A stretch of DNA of 64,000 bases from Ophiocordyceps camponoti-saundersi (nom. inval.) (taxonomy: Eukaryota; Ascomycota; Sordariomycetes; Hypocreales; Ophiocordycipitaceae), in the NCBI GenBank assembly GCA_003339415.1, contig PDHQ01000191.1, forward strand, positions 1 through 64,000, written 5' to 3'. Shown here in pieces: positions 48,481 through 60,924 of the stretch. The first letter of the stretch is position 1, and every line of letters begins with the position of its first letter. Both the position numbers and the translations under genes were made by a program. The notes below the pieces were generated by a model, which was not told where the DNA came from, did no database searches, and worked only from the letters and a program-made list of their open reading frames with translations.

Positions 48481-50124
48481 CTAAACCTAATCGCTAAGCT
48501 TAAACTTAAGCTTCTAATATTTTTTATTATATTATCTTTTTATCGTAGCTTAAGTATAAGTAATTAAGATAATTATTTTATTTTTTAATATTTCTTTAAA
48601 TTTAAGAGAAGCTTAATTACTTAGATAACGGAGACTATTATCTATTTAGAATTTAGTAAATAACTTACTAAGTATAGTTTTAATAACTAAGGAGAAGGAG
48701 TTATTAAGTAAAAACTAAAAAGCTAGTAGGGCGTTAATTTATTATTTTATTAAGAAATTAGTAGTAAAAAATCTAAAAATAATTTTAATAATTTAGTTTT
48801 ATTTTTTAGATAAACTATTAGTTTATAGGTAATATATAGTTAATATTAGGAGTTTAGTACTAAAGGCGAACTATAAGGTTTTTTAAAATTTAAATATAAA
48901 CTTCGGATCCTAATTAAAGATAATTTATTTTAAAAGTCCTTAATTATAATAAGTAAGCTTATTATATAGCCGCTAAGCTTATTTTTTAGTAATAAAGTAA
49001 TTATATCTAAAGGTTAAAATATATATTTTTAAGAACTTATTAGTAATAGTAAAAAGGGTATTATAAAACTTTCTTTTAAGTTTAAACTAAGGTAAATTTT
49101 CCGAAAAGATTAAAAAAAGTTTAGTAATAAAATCTATTATAATTATATAAAAGGGAATTATTAAAGAATAAATAGGAACTATTTCCCTAAGAGGAGCTTA
49201 TTTATTAATCTAATTTTATTTATAAATATTATATTTATTTATAAAATTATTAATTTTCTTTTTTAGTTAGGAAATAATAAAATTAAAGGAAAGTTTAGCT
49301 TATATATATCTCTAGCTAATATAAAATTTATAAAAATAATATTTAGAAATAATTTCTTTAGCGTAGTTTTTAAGAATATAAAGTTATTATTAATTATTAA
49401 TATCCTTAAGATATAATAAGCTATTTACTTAAATAAAAGCAAGTCCTTCCTAAGAGTTTTTATTTTTAAGTTATTTTAAGATTTTAAACTATTATATATT
49501 AAAAAAATATCTTTTAAATATCTTATATTAGAAAGCGTTTAAAAATAGCTTTTAAGGAAATAAATATATATTTATAGTTAATATAATTTTCTTAGATATT
49601 TTTAAATTCTCCTTATCCCTTTTTTAAAGTTACTTTTAAAAAGAGGTATAAAAAAGAGTTTACGAGAATATTAAAAGTATTAAGGATATATTAAACTTTT
49701 AGAAAATATTAACTTAGAAACTAAGAAATAAAAGTAAGGTAATTATTACTTTTTATACTAATAGTAAAAAGAGAGGTTTATTTTATAATTATTAAAATTA
49801 TAATATAATTTATAAAAACTATTATTTTTAATTTCTAAGTTTTAATTAAATAAGTCTAGAGTTTATAATAAGCTTAAATTAGGTAGGAAATCTTAAGTTT
49901 AGTTAGCTAATATCTAATTTTAGCTAATTTAAATATATAATTAAAGATAGTAAATAGGTTTAATAAATTATTAAAGCGAAGCTAAAGATAGTTTCTAAGA
50001 TTCCTTATTATTAATATAGAAAAAATAAGCTATAAAACTATTCTCTTAAGAGGTATTAATTTATAAAAAAAGTTAATAATTAGGAAAAAACTAACTAAAA
50101 GTAGCGTTATTATAAAAGGTATTA

Positions 50125-50129
50125 ATAAT
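50125..50129. repeat. Left target duplication ATAAT of the 3.6-kb LTR element
   Basis: ATAAT here and at 53724-53728 flank the nested element. Confidence 0.75.
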
Positions 50130-50637
50130 TATTAGAATATATATATCGCTAGCTACTTAGGAATATAATACGCGTTAAATACGCGTAGTACGCGTTATAA
50201 AGATAACTATCTTTATATAAATAAAGTAGGAGGTTAGGGATACGTATAAAGAGGAGTCGAACTCGAGATAATACCGATCTAAGACTAATATAATATTAAT
50301 ATAATATACGAAGTTAATATAGGAGGAGGATAGGGAGGTAGTTAGTAGGAGGAGGAATATATATATAATATACTTACTTTTCTATATTTTTTAAGAGAGA
50401 GATAAGTTATAAGTAAAGTTATTATTTAATCTTTTATAACTTTATTAGCCGGAGCGTATTATATAGTAAACGTAATATTCTTATATATTATATAATCTAG
50501 ATAAGTTACCTAAACCTTATTATTTAAGTTAATATAATATATATATTCTAAGTTTAATTTATTAGTATTTTTACCTTAAGAAGTTTATAATATAACTCTA
50601 GCTACTTATTTAGCTTAAGAAGGATACCTAACTAATA
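50130..50637 (+). repeat. Left LTR of the 3.6-kb element (508 bp)
   Basis: It begins TATTAGAATATATATATCGC and ends ACCTAACTAATA, a RIPped TG...CA pair. It contains the CG-rich word ACGCGTTAAATACGCGTAGT and a GAGGAGTCGAACTCGAGAT word. Confidence 0.8.
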
Positions 50638-51594
50638 CTAATTAGTAATAAAGCTAGGTTATATCGCGGATTTAACTACCTTTTATTACTTAAAACTTAG
50701 TTAACTAATATAAGCTAAAATATTAGCTTTATTATTATTTAACCTTAGTTTAAATTAGAAATAGAAAAGTAATTTAGATAGTAGATATTTATTAAAATAC
50801 CGACTCCTAAGAAACTATAATTATTATTTTAATAATATATAAATATATTTTAACTAATATCTAGTTAGTAACTTAATAATTCGAATATCTTAATATTTAG
50901 CGATAACTTATTATAAGTTAATATTATCTATTTTTTCTTCTTTTTACTTTCGGTCTAAGATTTTTAGAAACTTACTTTAATTTTAACCCGAAATCTTATT
51001 AACTTTAGATTAATTTTAATAGTTACTCTATAACTATTATTTACTAAGCTTTTATAAGTTTAGTATTAGAAATCTCTTATAATTAAGTTAATTTAGTAAT
51101 ATATAAAAGATAAAAATAATAAAAGAAAAAAAAAATAATAAGAAAAGAAAAAGTAAAATCCCCGGAATTAAAGTCCCCTACCTTTACTCTTAACGCGGAT
51201 ATTTAAGAGGGCGTAACGCGTAATAATCGCGTAAGGCTAGCTAAGTAATATTACTATATTAGTAATATTAGTTAGATATTAACTTAAATACGAATAAAAA
51301 TTAGATTATTATTAAACTTATTTCGGTACGCTAGTTTTTATATAAAGGTATATTATTACTTATAAATATAGTAAAAGCTTACGTAAAAATAATAATAGCC
51401 GGGATAGTTTATTAAGTTAGTATTAGTTTATATATAGTTAAGTTTTAATAAGCTATATATATATTATTATATTAAATACTCTTTTTAGTATATTAATAGT
51501 AAGCGGTTACTAATTAAAATACTTACTCTTAATAAGCGTTAATTTTTAGCTCCTACTTACTTATATAGCTAATATAATTTTAATATAAGGGCAC

Positions 51595-51865
51595 TTTCTT
51601 AATATCGCCGCGCTAAATATTATTACGCCGCGCTTAAGATAATAATATAGCTAGCGGCGGGGATATAAAAAAATCACGCTTAGCGGGTTATACTTAATAA
51701 GGAGTAATAGGCGTCGCCGCTAGCGTAAGTAACGGTATTCGCGGACGCGCGTAAAAGGTAATCGTAAATATTATAAAAAGAGCTTATAAGGGGCGCGTAA
51801 AGAAAATAAAGGTAGAACGCGCGTAATACGCGTTTAAAGCTAAGTTTAAAATATATTAGAAACCG
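51595..51865. other. CpG-rich core inside the 3.6-kb LTR element
   Basis: The local GC content is much higher than around it, with words such as GGCGTCGCCGCTAGCG and CGCGGACGCGCG. CG is common here while CA/TG are nearly absent, so this is RIPped but originally GC- and CpG-rich sequence. No frame can be assigned. Confidence 0.5.
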
Positions 51866-52127
51866 GGTTAATCTTAACTTATAACTAATACGAATTAAAG
51901 CCGGAATTAATATACTTTTATATTACTAGCGAATTAAAGCCTTAAGAGTATTATTATTATTAATATTATTCTTAGACTTAGGACTTAAAATAATAATCTA
52001 ATAACCGCGCGGAGCGGTAAGCGTATAAGGGGGCGGTCCTAATATATAATAGATCTTAAGTTAAGGTTAGTAAAAGCTTATTATAATACTAACTCGAGAT
52101 TAACTCGAACTTATCTTCTTATACGCG

Positions 52128-52161
<34 letters not shown>

Positions 52162-53215
52162 TAAAAAAAAGAGGAAAAAGATAAGAAGCTTAGGCGCGGG
52201 GTAATTTATAAGTAAGGTGCTAAGTTACTAATTTACCCCGCTAGATAAAATATATACTTACCTCTCTTATAAGTAGCTTATTAATATATACTAACTTTTT
52301 TTATAAATATAAAAGGTATATACCTCCTAAGTATAAATATCCCTCTCCCCCCCCCCCTTTTTAAAATTTTTTTTTTCCCTTTTCCTTTTTATAATTACCT
52401 TAGTCTTTCTTATCTATTTTTCGCAGATAACCCGGCGAAAGTTTATTAAGTATCGCGTTTTTTATTTAATATACTATATTATATTTATTTTTTATTTCTC
52501 TAATCCTTAAACTAGGAAGAAAATACTACTAGGGGATTATAATATTCCCGAGGTTAAGAATCACGCCGCCCCGGGGGTATCGTAATATAAAAACTATAAT
52601 AACTTAATAGAATTATAAATATTATAATATAGGAACGCTTAATATTATAAAAAGAAGATAACCCTCGCTAGCTATAAGGGTTTATTAGTTAATAAAGAAA
52701 ATTTCTTTTTATATAGCTAGTATTTATTAGGGGTCTCTAATATAAAACGCCCCGGTAATATCCTTATAGCTAGCTTATATTAAGTTTAAGGGAGTTACTT
52801 ACCGGTCCCTTAGCTTAAAAGCTATTAAGCTAAAGAACTAGCTTATAGTAGCGGCTAATAATATATAGCGTTAAGCTTTATATTAATAATAATATATAGC
52901 GTTAAGTTTACTACCTAAACTTTATTTATTATTTACGAAATATAAATAATAGGAAGATATAATATATAACTTAACGCGTACTATTTTAGGAAATTATATT
53001 AAAATTATTAAGAAATATATTAGATATTAGTATAATATTAACTTAAGTTTATTTATAAATTAGTAAGGTAAGGGTATTTACTAGTCCTAAACTATATAAA
53101 TTTTTAAAAATAAAGAAATAATTTAATTTATAAAAGCTACTAAAGGAACTTAATTATACCTAGATTACCTACTTAATAAATATATATTCCTAATTATAAA
53201 AAAAAAAGCTACTAA

Positions 53216-53723
53216 TATTAAAATATATATATTACTAGCTACTTAGGAATATAATACGCGTTAAATATACGTAGTACGCGTTATAGAGATAACTATCTCT
53301 ATATAAATAAAATAGGAGGTTAGGGATACGTATAAAAAAGAGTTAAACTCGAGATAATACTAATCCGAGATTAATATAATATTAATATAATATACGAAGT
53401 TAATATAGGAGGAGGATAAGGAGGTAGTTAGTAAGAGGAGGAATATATATATAATATATTTACTTTTTTATACTTTTTAAAAAAGAGATAAGTTATAAGT
53501 AAAGTTATTATTTAATTTTTTATAATTTTATTAGCTAGAGTATATTATACGGTAAATATAATATTCCTATACGCTATATAATTTAGATAAGTTACCCGAA
53601 CTCTATTATTTAGGTTAATATAGTATATATATTCTAAGTTTAATTTATTAGTATCTTTACCTTAAGAAGTTTATAATACGACTCTAGCTACCTATTTAGC
53701 TTAGGAAGGATACCTAACTAATA
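53216..53723 (+). repeat. Right LTR of the 3.6-kb element (508 bp)
   Basis: It begins TATTAAAATATATATATTAC and ends ACCTAACTAATA. It has the same length as the left LTR and differs mainly by RIP-type transitions, and is followed by ATAAT. Confidence 0.8.
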
Positions 53724-53999
53724 ATAATATTATTAAAATAGTTAGTTTTTTCTTTTATTAGGATAATTTTAAATTAAGAGGTAAAGGTATTTTTTTTTAG
53801 TTTAGTAATAGGTGCTTTATTTTACTATTTTTCTTAGAATATTACTATTTTATATTTTTAAAAAAGGTTAATTTATTATATAAAATAAGGAATAAGATAT
53901 TTTATTTATCTAACTAATTTAATTTATTACTTAAAATATTATAAGGTATTAAGGAAAATAATATCTTATAAAGCTTTTACCTAAGATTAAGTATTTATT

Positions 54000-54480
54000 A
54001 ATATAAATCCGTTAATATAATATCTTAATATTTCTATAAATAGGTAATAAAGGAATAATTTAGAAGTAAAGAGGGAAAGATTTATATTAATAAAAAAATT
54101 AAATATTATAATTAGATATTTAATATAATCTTCTAAGGTATTAGAGAAGATTATTATATTATCGATATATTTAGCAGTATATATTTTATATAGTTAGAGA
54201 ATATAATCGATAAATCTTTATATATAAGTAGGAGAATTTTTATACCTTATAAAAGCGATTATAGCCCTCTCTAATCTGCGGTAGGAAATAATTATAAACC
54301 GCTCTTAGTAATCTAAATAGATAAGAAACTAATAAAAGAAGCTTTAAATATTAATAATAGAAATAACCTTTTTACTTACTAATTTATAAATTATATTTTA
54401 AGGAAGAGGTATTAGATATATATCGGGAATAGCTACGCTATTTAAAGCTCGTAAGTTATTTATAATATAAAGTTTACCTT
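54000..54480 (-). pseudogene. Gypsy reverse transcriptase remnant
   Basis: The minus strand, read through TAA/TAG, shows a Ty3/gypsy RT in order. First is LNSVAIPDIYLIPLP-like text at about 54440-54400 (family pattern RALNSVAIPD.YP.PLQ). Next is SFFY.FLI..DY.ERF at about 54360-54290. YKNSPTYI.RFIDYIL follows near 54245-54190. Then comes the catalytic strand AKYIDNIIIFSNT at about 54174-54136, where YIDD has become YIDN by RIP. A following EDYIKYL helix fits the family's EEHIKHL. The recognised part is about 160 codons. Confidence 0.85.
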
Positions 54481-57400
54481 TTCTCTAAATAACGAAATAT
54501 AAGCTAGTAAAAGGTAAAGCTTTAAGCGCTTATTTTATTTTACCTTATAAATATATATCGCTATATTTTTTATTAAAGAAATCCTAATTAAGTTTATTTA
54601 GTAAATAAGGATATAAACTAAGTTTTTTCTTATATTAATTATTAATAAGGGGGACTTTTAGATAATATTCTAAGGGTAGATTAATTAGTCTAATATCTTC
54701 CTATAATTTCGGAAAGGAATTATATAGCTACTTTATTTTTCTAGATAACTAAAGATTTAAAGTATAAATTCTAATACTATACTCTCCTTTAATTCCTAAG
54801 ATATTAAGTATTTTAAAAATACCTAATTAGTATAGTTAGCTTAGATCTAAGATATTAATAGGAGGTAAGTTAGTATTAGTTTTATTAAATAATATTATCT
54901 AATTTAAAAAAGAGTTTAATATCGAACGCTTATTAGGGTTATTTAAAAAGTTTTTTTTTATAATTTATTAAAAGATAGTAAAAAAGAATTAATTATTAAA
55001 ATCTAATATTATATTAACTTTTTCTTTTTATTTAAAAAAGATTAGCTTATTATTTAAGTTAAAAATAATTAAATAAAAATAATTACGAATAATTAAACTA
55101 AAAAGAAAATAAAAGTTAGGAAAGAAAATAAGGTTACGATTTTTAGAAGGATCTTTAATTAATACTAAAATTATACCTATTAAAAGAAAAGGTATTATTA
55201 TTACTAAAGTAGCTATTATATATTTATAAATAGCTAGTCCTCTATAAGTAAAATAATATTCGATATATATTCCTCTATAAAGTTAAATTTAAAGCTTTTA
55301 TTAAAAGTTAAGAATATTAATTTTATAAGAAATTAAGAATCCTTATCTTAATAAAACTCCGATAAGAAGATACTCGATAACCTAAGCGCTAGCTTTAAAC
55401 TTACTAAGGTAAAACTTATTATCGATTTTACTAATAATATATAAAATAAAAATAGCCTAATTATAAGTTAAGGCTAATTTAATATTATTTAGGCTTCGAA
55501 TTATTATTAGATTATAGTTAATATTATTAAACTTATTAAGTAAGTTTTTCCTAATAAGGGATCTATTTACTCTAATATCGATATATATTTTTATAGCGTT
55601 AGAAAGTTTATTTTTACTAAATATTATAATCTTTATATAAGAGAAATAGGAAACTTATTTTAAAGGGAAATTAATTATTTATAAAATAGCTTCGATAATA
55701 GGAAAGTTTTTAAGAAGGAAGTTTCTAATAATATTAAAAAGGTTTATTTTATATTTTTTAAGATCTAAAATAAGATAATATAAGTTATTAGCTAGTTATT
55801 TATTCTTAGATATTTCGGAGGAGTTATCTTCGCTTTCTAAAAGCTATTTTATAATATTAAGGATAATATTATATATTTCTAAAAAGATAGTAAAAACTCT
55901 ATCTACGTTAGGGTTTTAATTTATAAGTTTATAAGTAAGGTTAATAAGAATAAGATTACCTTTTAAGCTTTTTTTATTTTTCTTAAAAAAAGGCTATTTT
56001 ATTTTTATTTTAAATTTAATATTTTTATTAAAAAGTTTCTAAGTATTATTTATTAATTTTATAAAAAAATTATTTAGTTTATATTCTAATTAGTAGTCCG
56101 GATTTTACGGGGATTTCTCCTTAGGACTATTTACTTTATATTCTTATTAGGGTAACTTACCTAAAGCTATATACTAAGTAACGTTATTTTAAAGAATACC
56201 CTAAGTTTCCTTAATTAGCTTAGTTTAGAGGTTTAGAATAAGTTATTTATATTTATATATTTAGTTATCTAAAATATCTTTACTAATTAGCTATCGGAAA
56301 GTTTCTTAAGGAAAGATATTAAGTTAGGAAAAAATAATTATTAATATAGATTATTTAGGATAAAAAATTACCTAAGCTATTTTTTTTATTTTTAATATTT
56401 ATAATCGGAAATCCTTTCTAGTAAGTATATCTTAAAACGTAAAGCTTTATTTTTATTTAATAAGAGCGGTAATATTAAGTTAGATAGTAAACTTTTTTTA
56501 TAAGGCTTTTATTTATTCTTAGATTCTAAAACTAGGAAAAGTAAGTTTTAATTTAATTTATAAATCTAGATTTTTAAAATACTATTCTATAGTATAATTT
56601 CTAAAAAAAGAGGGAATAAGTTATATAAGTTTATTTATATAATCCTCGCTTTAAGCTATAATTTATTTTAAAGCGTTTATAAATTAGTTAATACTCCGGT
56701 AAATAATAATTTAATTAGTTTCCTTAATCTAATTAAAAGTAATATTAAAAATACTAGCTAGTTTAAATTATTTAATATTTTTAGCTTATAGCTAAACTTA
56801 TTATTTAGATAATTTTTATAAGTTTAATTAGTTATATAATTATAAGTTATTATCTAGCTTTAGATTTAAATTTTAGTAATAAATATAATAAAAATAAAGA
56901 ATTTTATTAATTATTTATACTATCTTTTCCTCTTTTAAGGAAGGTTATTTAGGTTTCTTTAAATTAAATAATAATATAGGAGGATTCGGAAAATACTATT
57001 TCCCTAAAATATTTTTCTTTAAGGTAGATAGTTCCCCTTTTAGAGAGAATTCTTATAGCGTAAAGGTTTTCTTACCTTTATCTAATAAAAAGGACTTAGC
57101 CTTTTCCTTACTTTTATTTTAAAAGAGGAGGTCGGTATTTTTACTATCTTCCTCTTATAAGGCGGGTTATTTACTTTTACTTTTAGTATTACTTATAGTT
57201 TAAAAGTATTCTTAAATAAAAGGTAGCTAATTTTTTAAGGAAATTTTAAGTAAATAAGGAATATTATTTAATATATATTTTAGTTAATTTACTTATTTAA
57301 ATAATTAATTATAGTTTATAACCGCGTTTAGATTAATTAGGAAATAATTAATTATAATAAGTAACTTAGTTTTTTAAGGATTATCCTAATATAATAAGTA

Positions 57401-58190
57401 CTTTCTAATTAGCTTTATTTCTCTATTATATAAAAGAGGGAATTTACTTTTAAAGAGGTAAAGTTTCTTTACTTTTTTATAAATATTAAAAATATAAGCT
57501 TTTTCTTTCCTAGCTATAATTTTTTCTTTAATTACCTTAAGAAATTTAAGGGTAAAGAAATAATATATAGCTAAGGTAATATAATAAATATAATAAAGCT
57601 TTTTTCTAAGCTAAAAATTTATATTTATAAAATCTTATTAGTAAAAATATTTTAAGTCTAACTTACTATCTTAATAGCTAAAAATCTATAAGTTAATATA
57701 ATAAAAAATTACTATTAGTTATTATACGCTTATATATATAATTTTCTAATAAGTATATATATTAAGCTAACTATTAGATATAATATATAGAAAAGGGAGA
57801 TAAGCTAGCTATTAGTTATAAGATTATAAAATAGCTATTATAAAAAGTATAAATATAAGTAAAAGTTTTTTAAAAATTAAAATAATAATTATAAAAAAAT
57901 CTAAATTTTTACTTAAAGGAATATTAAGCTAATTTATAGCTAAGAGCTTAAGGAAGATTTCTTAATATAATCTTAAAAATATTTACCTAAAAAGATTTTA
58001 TAATAATTTTTATATATATTAGTAAAATAAAAATTTCCTAATATATAGTAATTTCCTAATATATAGGAAATCTTAGTAAAATCTAAAGATTTCCTAATAT
58101 ACGGTAATTTCCTAATATATAAGGATTTCCTAATAAAATCTAAAGATTTCTAAAGTTATATTTTAATATTAAATCTAGTAAGAAATCTTA

Positions 58191-58195
58191 GTAAA
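58191..58195. repeat. Left target duplication GTAAA of small LTR element copy 2
   Basis: GTAAA is repeated at 59972-59976. The uninterrupted gypsy LTR has it once. Confidence 0.85.
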
Positions 58196-58405
58196 TATAA
58201 AGGTCTTACTAAGGCGACTATAAAAGTAAGCTAAGGTAGAGTTATAATTAAAGCTATCGAAGAGAGGAAGGAGAGGGGAGAGAAGCCCCCCTCCTAAGCT
58301 AGCTATATACCCCGCGCGATAACTAAGCGCTATCGGGAAAACCTAAATATATCCGCTATAATCCCCCTTATCTAGCTATAATTAGTTATAAACTAATCCT
58401 TTATA
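58196..58405 (+). repeat. Left LTR of small LTR element copy 2
   Basis: 210 bp, starting TATAAAGGTCTTACTAAGG and ending AATCCTTTATA. It pairs with 59762-59971. Confidence 0.85.
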
Positions 58406-59761
58406 TAGCCCTCTCCTTAAGCTAGCTAAGGAGGTAGGAGCGTAAGATAGAAAAGCTACGTACTATTACGCTAGCGAGATATTTTATATAATCTCTAGCT
58501 AATAGCTTAATAGCCTCCGTAAAGATAAGGATAAGAGGGCGGAAGGGCTCCCTTATAGCCTAAGGAATTAAACCCTAATTCTTATAAAGAAAATTCTAAT
58601 AAGCTTAGAATTATAATATTACTTAAGGTAGGAATTAATAAACTTATATATTAGTAATAAAAACTTACTTATATAGCTAGTATATAAGATTAGGTAATAT
58701 TATATTAGTTACGGGAAACTTAGAGAATACCTTAATTATAGTAAATAATAAAGCTAGCTATATACTTATCGCTATATATTACTAGCGCTAGTTTATAAGC
58801 TAGGGCGTAATATAATTATAATATATACTTACTAATAAATCTATACGCCTAAGCTATACGCGGACTATTTTTATATAAAATAACGTAACGAAGCTAGAAA
58901 TTACCTAAGCTATAATATTTAGCGTATACTTATCTTTCCTTACTTATTATCCCCTTAATTAAAATACTTTAAATTTACTATTAACTACCCCGCTTTACTT
59001 ATAAAAAGCCTTAACCTTAATATCCTTATTTACTTACGAAGCTTCGGATAGTTACGCTTAAAATAACTAATTTAATTATACTAATAGTAACGCTAGCGCT
59101 TAGTAATATTAGAATAAGATTATATAAACGTAATATCTATTAAGTTAGTAAAAAAAGGGGGCGGTAAATTAACTAATATATTAGGAATATTCCTAAAATT
59201 AAATATTTTATTAAAGCCTTAAAGAAAGCTAGTAAAGGCTGCGTATATTATAAGCTAGTTCTTATAATCTAAGCGCTTTTATAGCTCCTTATATAGCTTA
59301 GATAAGAGTAAAATAATCTTAATATAGTTAAACTAATATAATAGTTTAGCTTTAAAAAAAATATATTCTTACCTTATAATATATTCTTTAAGGGGCTTTA
59401 ATAGCCCCTAATATATCTTAATTAAGGAAAAACTTACTTAGCGCTTTTTATAACTCTCCCCGAGAAGCTTAGAGATATATACTAAAAAAGCTTTAAGCTA
59501 ATAAAAAAAATTTATAGCTATAATAATATATAAAAAAAATATTTATTAGAAAGTACTAAGATAAGAAAAAATATAATAAAACTAAAACTTAAGCTCTCTA
59601 ATTACGGCTTTATTAATTATAAATTTAATATATATAGTAGCTAGCTAAGAATCTAAGCTAAAATAAGCTAAAAGCGGCTTTAATATAAGTAGAATTTAAT
59701 AGCGTTTTATATTAAGATTTTACTTTTATATTTAGTTAGCGGTAAGAGGAGCTTTAATTAA

Positions 59762-59971
59762 TATAAAGGTTTTACTAAGGCGATTATAAAAGTAAGCTAA
59801 GGTAAAGTTATAATTAAAGCTATCGAAGAGAGGAAAGAGAGGGGAGAGAAGCCCCCCTCCTAAGCTAGCTATATACCCCGCGCGATAATTAAGCGCTATT
59901 AGGAAGACCTAAACATATCCGCTATAATCCCCCCTATCTAGCTACGATTAGTTATAAACTAATCCCTTATA
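59762..59971 (+). repeat. Right LTR of small LTR element copy 2
   Basis: 210 bp, starting TATAAAGGTTTTACTAAGG and ending AATCCCTTATA, followed directly by GTAAA. Confidence 0.85.
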
Positions 59972-60153
59972 GTAAAATCTTAAGAGTTATTATAGAGAAG
60001 TCTTAAGAGGAAATCTTAGTAATTTCTTAAGCATAAAGGTAATAAAGTTTCTAAGGGAAATCTAAGTAAAATCTTAAGGGGGAAATCTTAGTAAAATATT
60101 ATAAGAGGTTAGGCGATTTATAAAGGTATTATTATACGTCCTATATTAGTTTT

Positions 60154-60707
60154 CTTTAAAGCTTTTTAGTTTTTTCTTTTTATTAAATAGTATATACTTA
60201 AATACTTTATAAGTTTCTAATATAATTTAATATATATATATATATATATATTATTAGCTTAAGTAGCTAAATAATAAATTATATTATATTAGCTAAACTA
60301 ATTATAGAAAGGAAAGTTTATATACTTATTAAATATAAGTAAGTATTAGCTTAATATATATTAATTATAATAATATTTTAAAATAGTTTAAAGCTAATAT
60401 AAGAGTACTTAGCTTTTAAATTTAAAGTAAAATAATTTAATATTTATAATAGTAATATAAATCTTAAATATAATAATAATATAATTAGTAAAGTAAATAT
60501 CGCGCCTTTTATAGCACTAGTAGAAGGTTAAGGTAAAGGTATAATAAAAATATATAACTTTAATCTTATTCGCTTACTTAATTTTATTTATTAAAGCTAA
60601 CTTTACTTTAAAATAAAGAAGAAAGTTTAAAAAAAACTTAGTAAAGCCTTATATAAGTTATTTAAGTTTTATTATAACTATTTAGCGCTAATATAAGTTA
60701 GTAAATA
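60154..60707. other. Host sequence right of the gypsy element
   Basis: No gene. Its first roughly 90 bases continue the target family paralogous to 15461-15545, including a TA microsatellite at about 60231-60252. The rest is AT-rich RIPped DNA. Confidence 0.5.
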
Positions 60708-60919
60708 TATAAAGGTCTTATACTAGTAACTACTAGAGTAAGCTAAAGTGGAGTTATAATTAAAGCTATCGAGAAGAGAGGAAGGAAAGGGGAGAGAAGC
60801 CCCCCTCCCGAGCTAACTATATACCCCGCGCGATAACTAAGCGCTATTAGGAAGACCTAGACATAGTCGCTGCTAACCCTCTTATCTAGCCACGATTAGT
60901 TATAGATTAATCCCTTATA
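60708..60919 (+). repeat. Solo LTR of the small LTR element, weakly RIPped
   Basis: A 212-bp LTR from TATAAAGGTC to ATCCCTTATA, flanked by AAATA on both sides (60703-60707 and 60920-60924) and with no partner nearby. It keeps several CA/TG sites lost in the other LTRs (AAAGTGGAG, GCCACGATT, GACATAGTCGCTGC). Recombination between two LTRs of a former full element would produce this structure. Confidence 0.85.
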
Positions 60920-60924
60920 AAATA

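Larger units (their letters stand above)
50130..53723 (+). mobile_element. Nested 3.6-kb LTR element without recognisable pol (LARD-like)
   Basis: Two 508-bp LTRs (50130-50637, 53216-53723) enclose 2578 bp, with an ATAAT duplication. It interrupts the gypsy pol gene between RT and integrase. I see no RT, RNase H or integrase motif in either strand, and the interior is too short for a full pol, so it is probably non-autonomous. The interior has a CpG-rich core (about 51600-51860), an (ATA)n run (about 52128-52158), a C-run near 52346-52357 and a TATAAATAT box near 52331. Just inside the left LTR is CTAATTAGTAAT, similar to the start of the copia interior. The orientation is assigned only from that possible primer site. 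Confidence 0.75.
58196..59971 (+). mobile_element. Small non-autonomous LTR element (1776 bp), copy 2
   Basis: LTRs of 210 bp (58196-58405 and 59762-59971) enclose 1356 bp, with a GTAAA duplication. The LTR begins TATAAAGG and ends ...CTTATA/TTTATA, RIPped TG...CA. It contains a purine-rich block GAGAGGGGAGAGAAGCCCCCC and a CCCCGCGCGATAA word. It is homologous along its length to 28994-30770 in reverse. The interior lacks identifiable protein domains. It inserted into the right LTR of the gypsy element, so it is younger than that element. Confidence 0.85.
44511..60148 (-). mobile_element. RIP-degraded Ty3/gypsy LTR retrotransposon with two nested insertions
   Basis: Direct 648-bp LTRs and a GTTTT duplication delimit it. 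The right LTR is 648 bp only after removing the nested 1776-bp element plus its duplicated GTAAA. Removing that and the 3594-bp element at 50130-53723 leaves about 10.3 kb. Coding is on the minus strand: gag/protease region about 57700-54600 (not recognised in detail), reverse transcriptase at about 54480-54000, then RNase H/integrase across the nested insertion. The integrase C-terminus lies at about 48480-48280, a lysine-rich coil at about 48130-48040, and 2.8 kb of unexplained sequence before the LTR at 45158. All frames are broken by TAA/TAG. Confidence 0.85.
57720..60148 (-). repeat. Gypsy LTR (5' in coding sense), interrupted by small LTR element copy 2
   Basis: The pieces 57720-58195 and 59977-60148 together give 648 bp, equal to the other LTR. 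The break coincides with AAATCTTAGTAAA in the intact LTR at about 44966-44980. This copy appears more RIPped than the left LTR. Confidence 0.85.

Noticed and set aside
50130..53723. Starship-type giant element or tyrosine-recombinase cargo
   Set aside because: Paired 508-bp LTRs and a 5-bp duplication explain it as an LTR element, and no recombinase gene is visible anywhere in the window.
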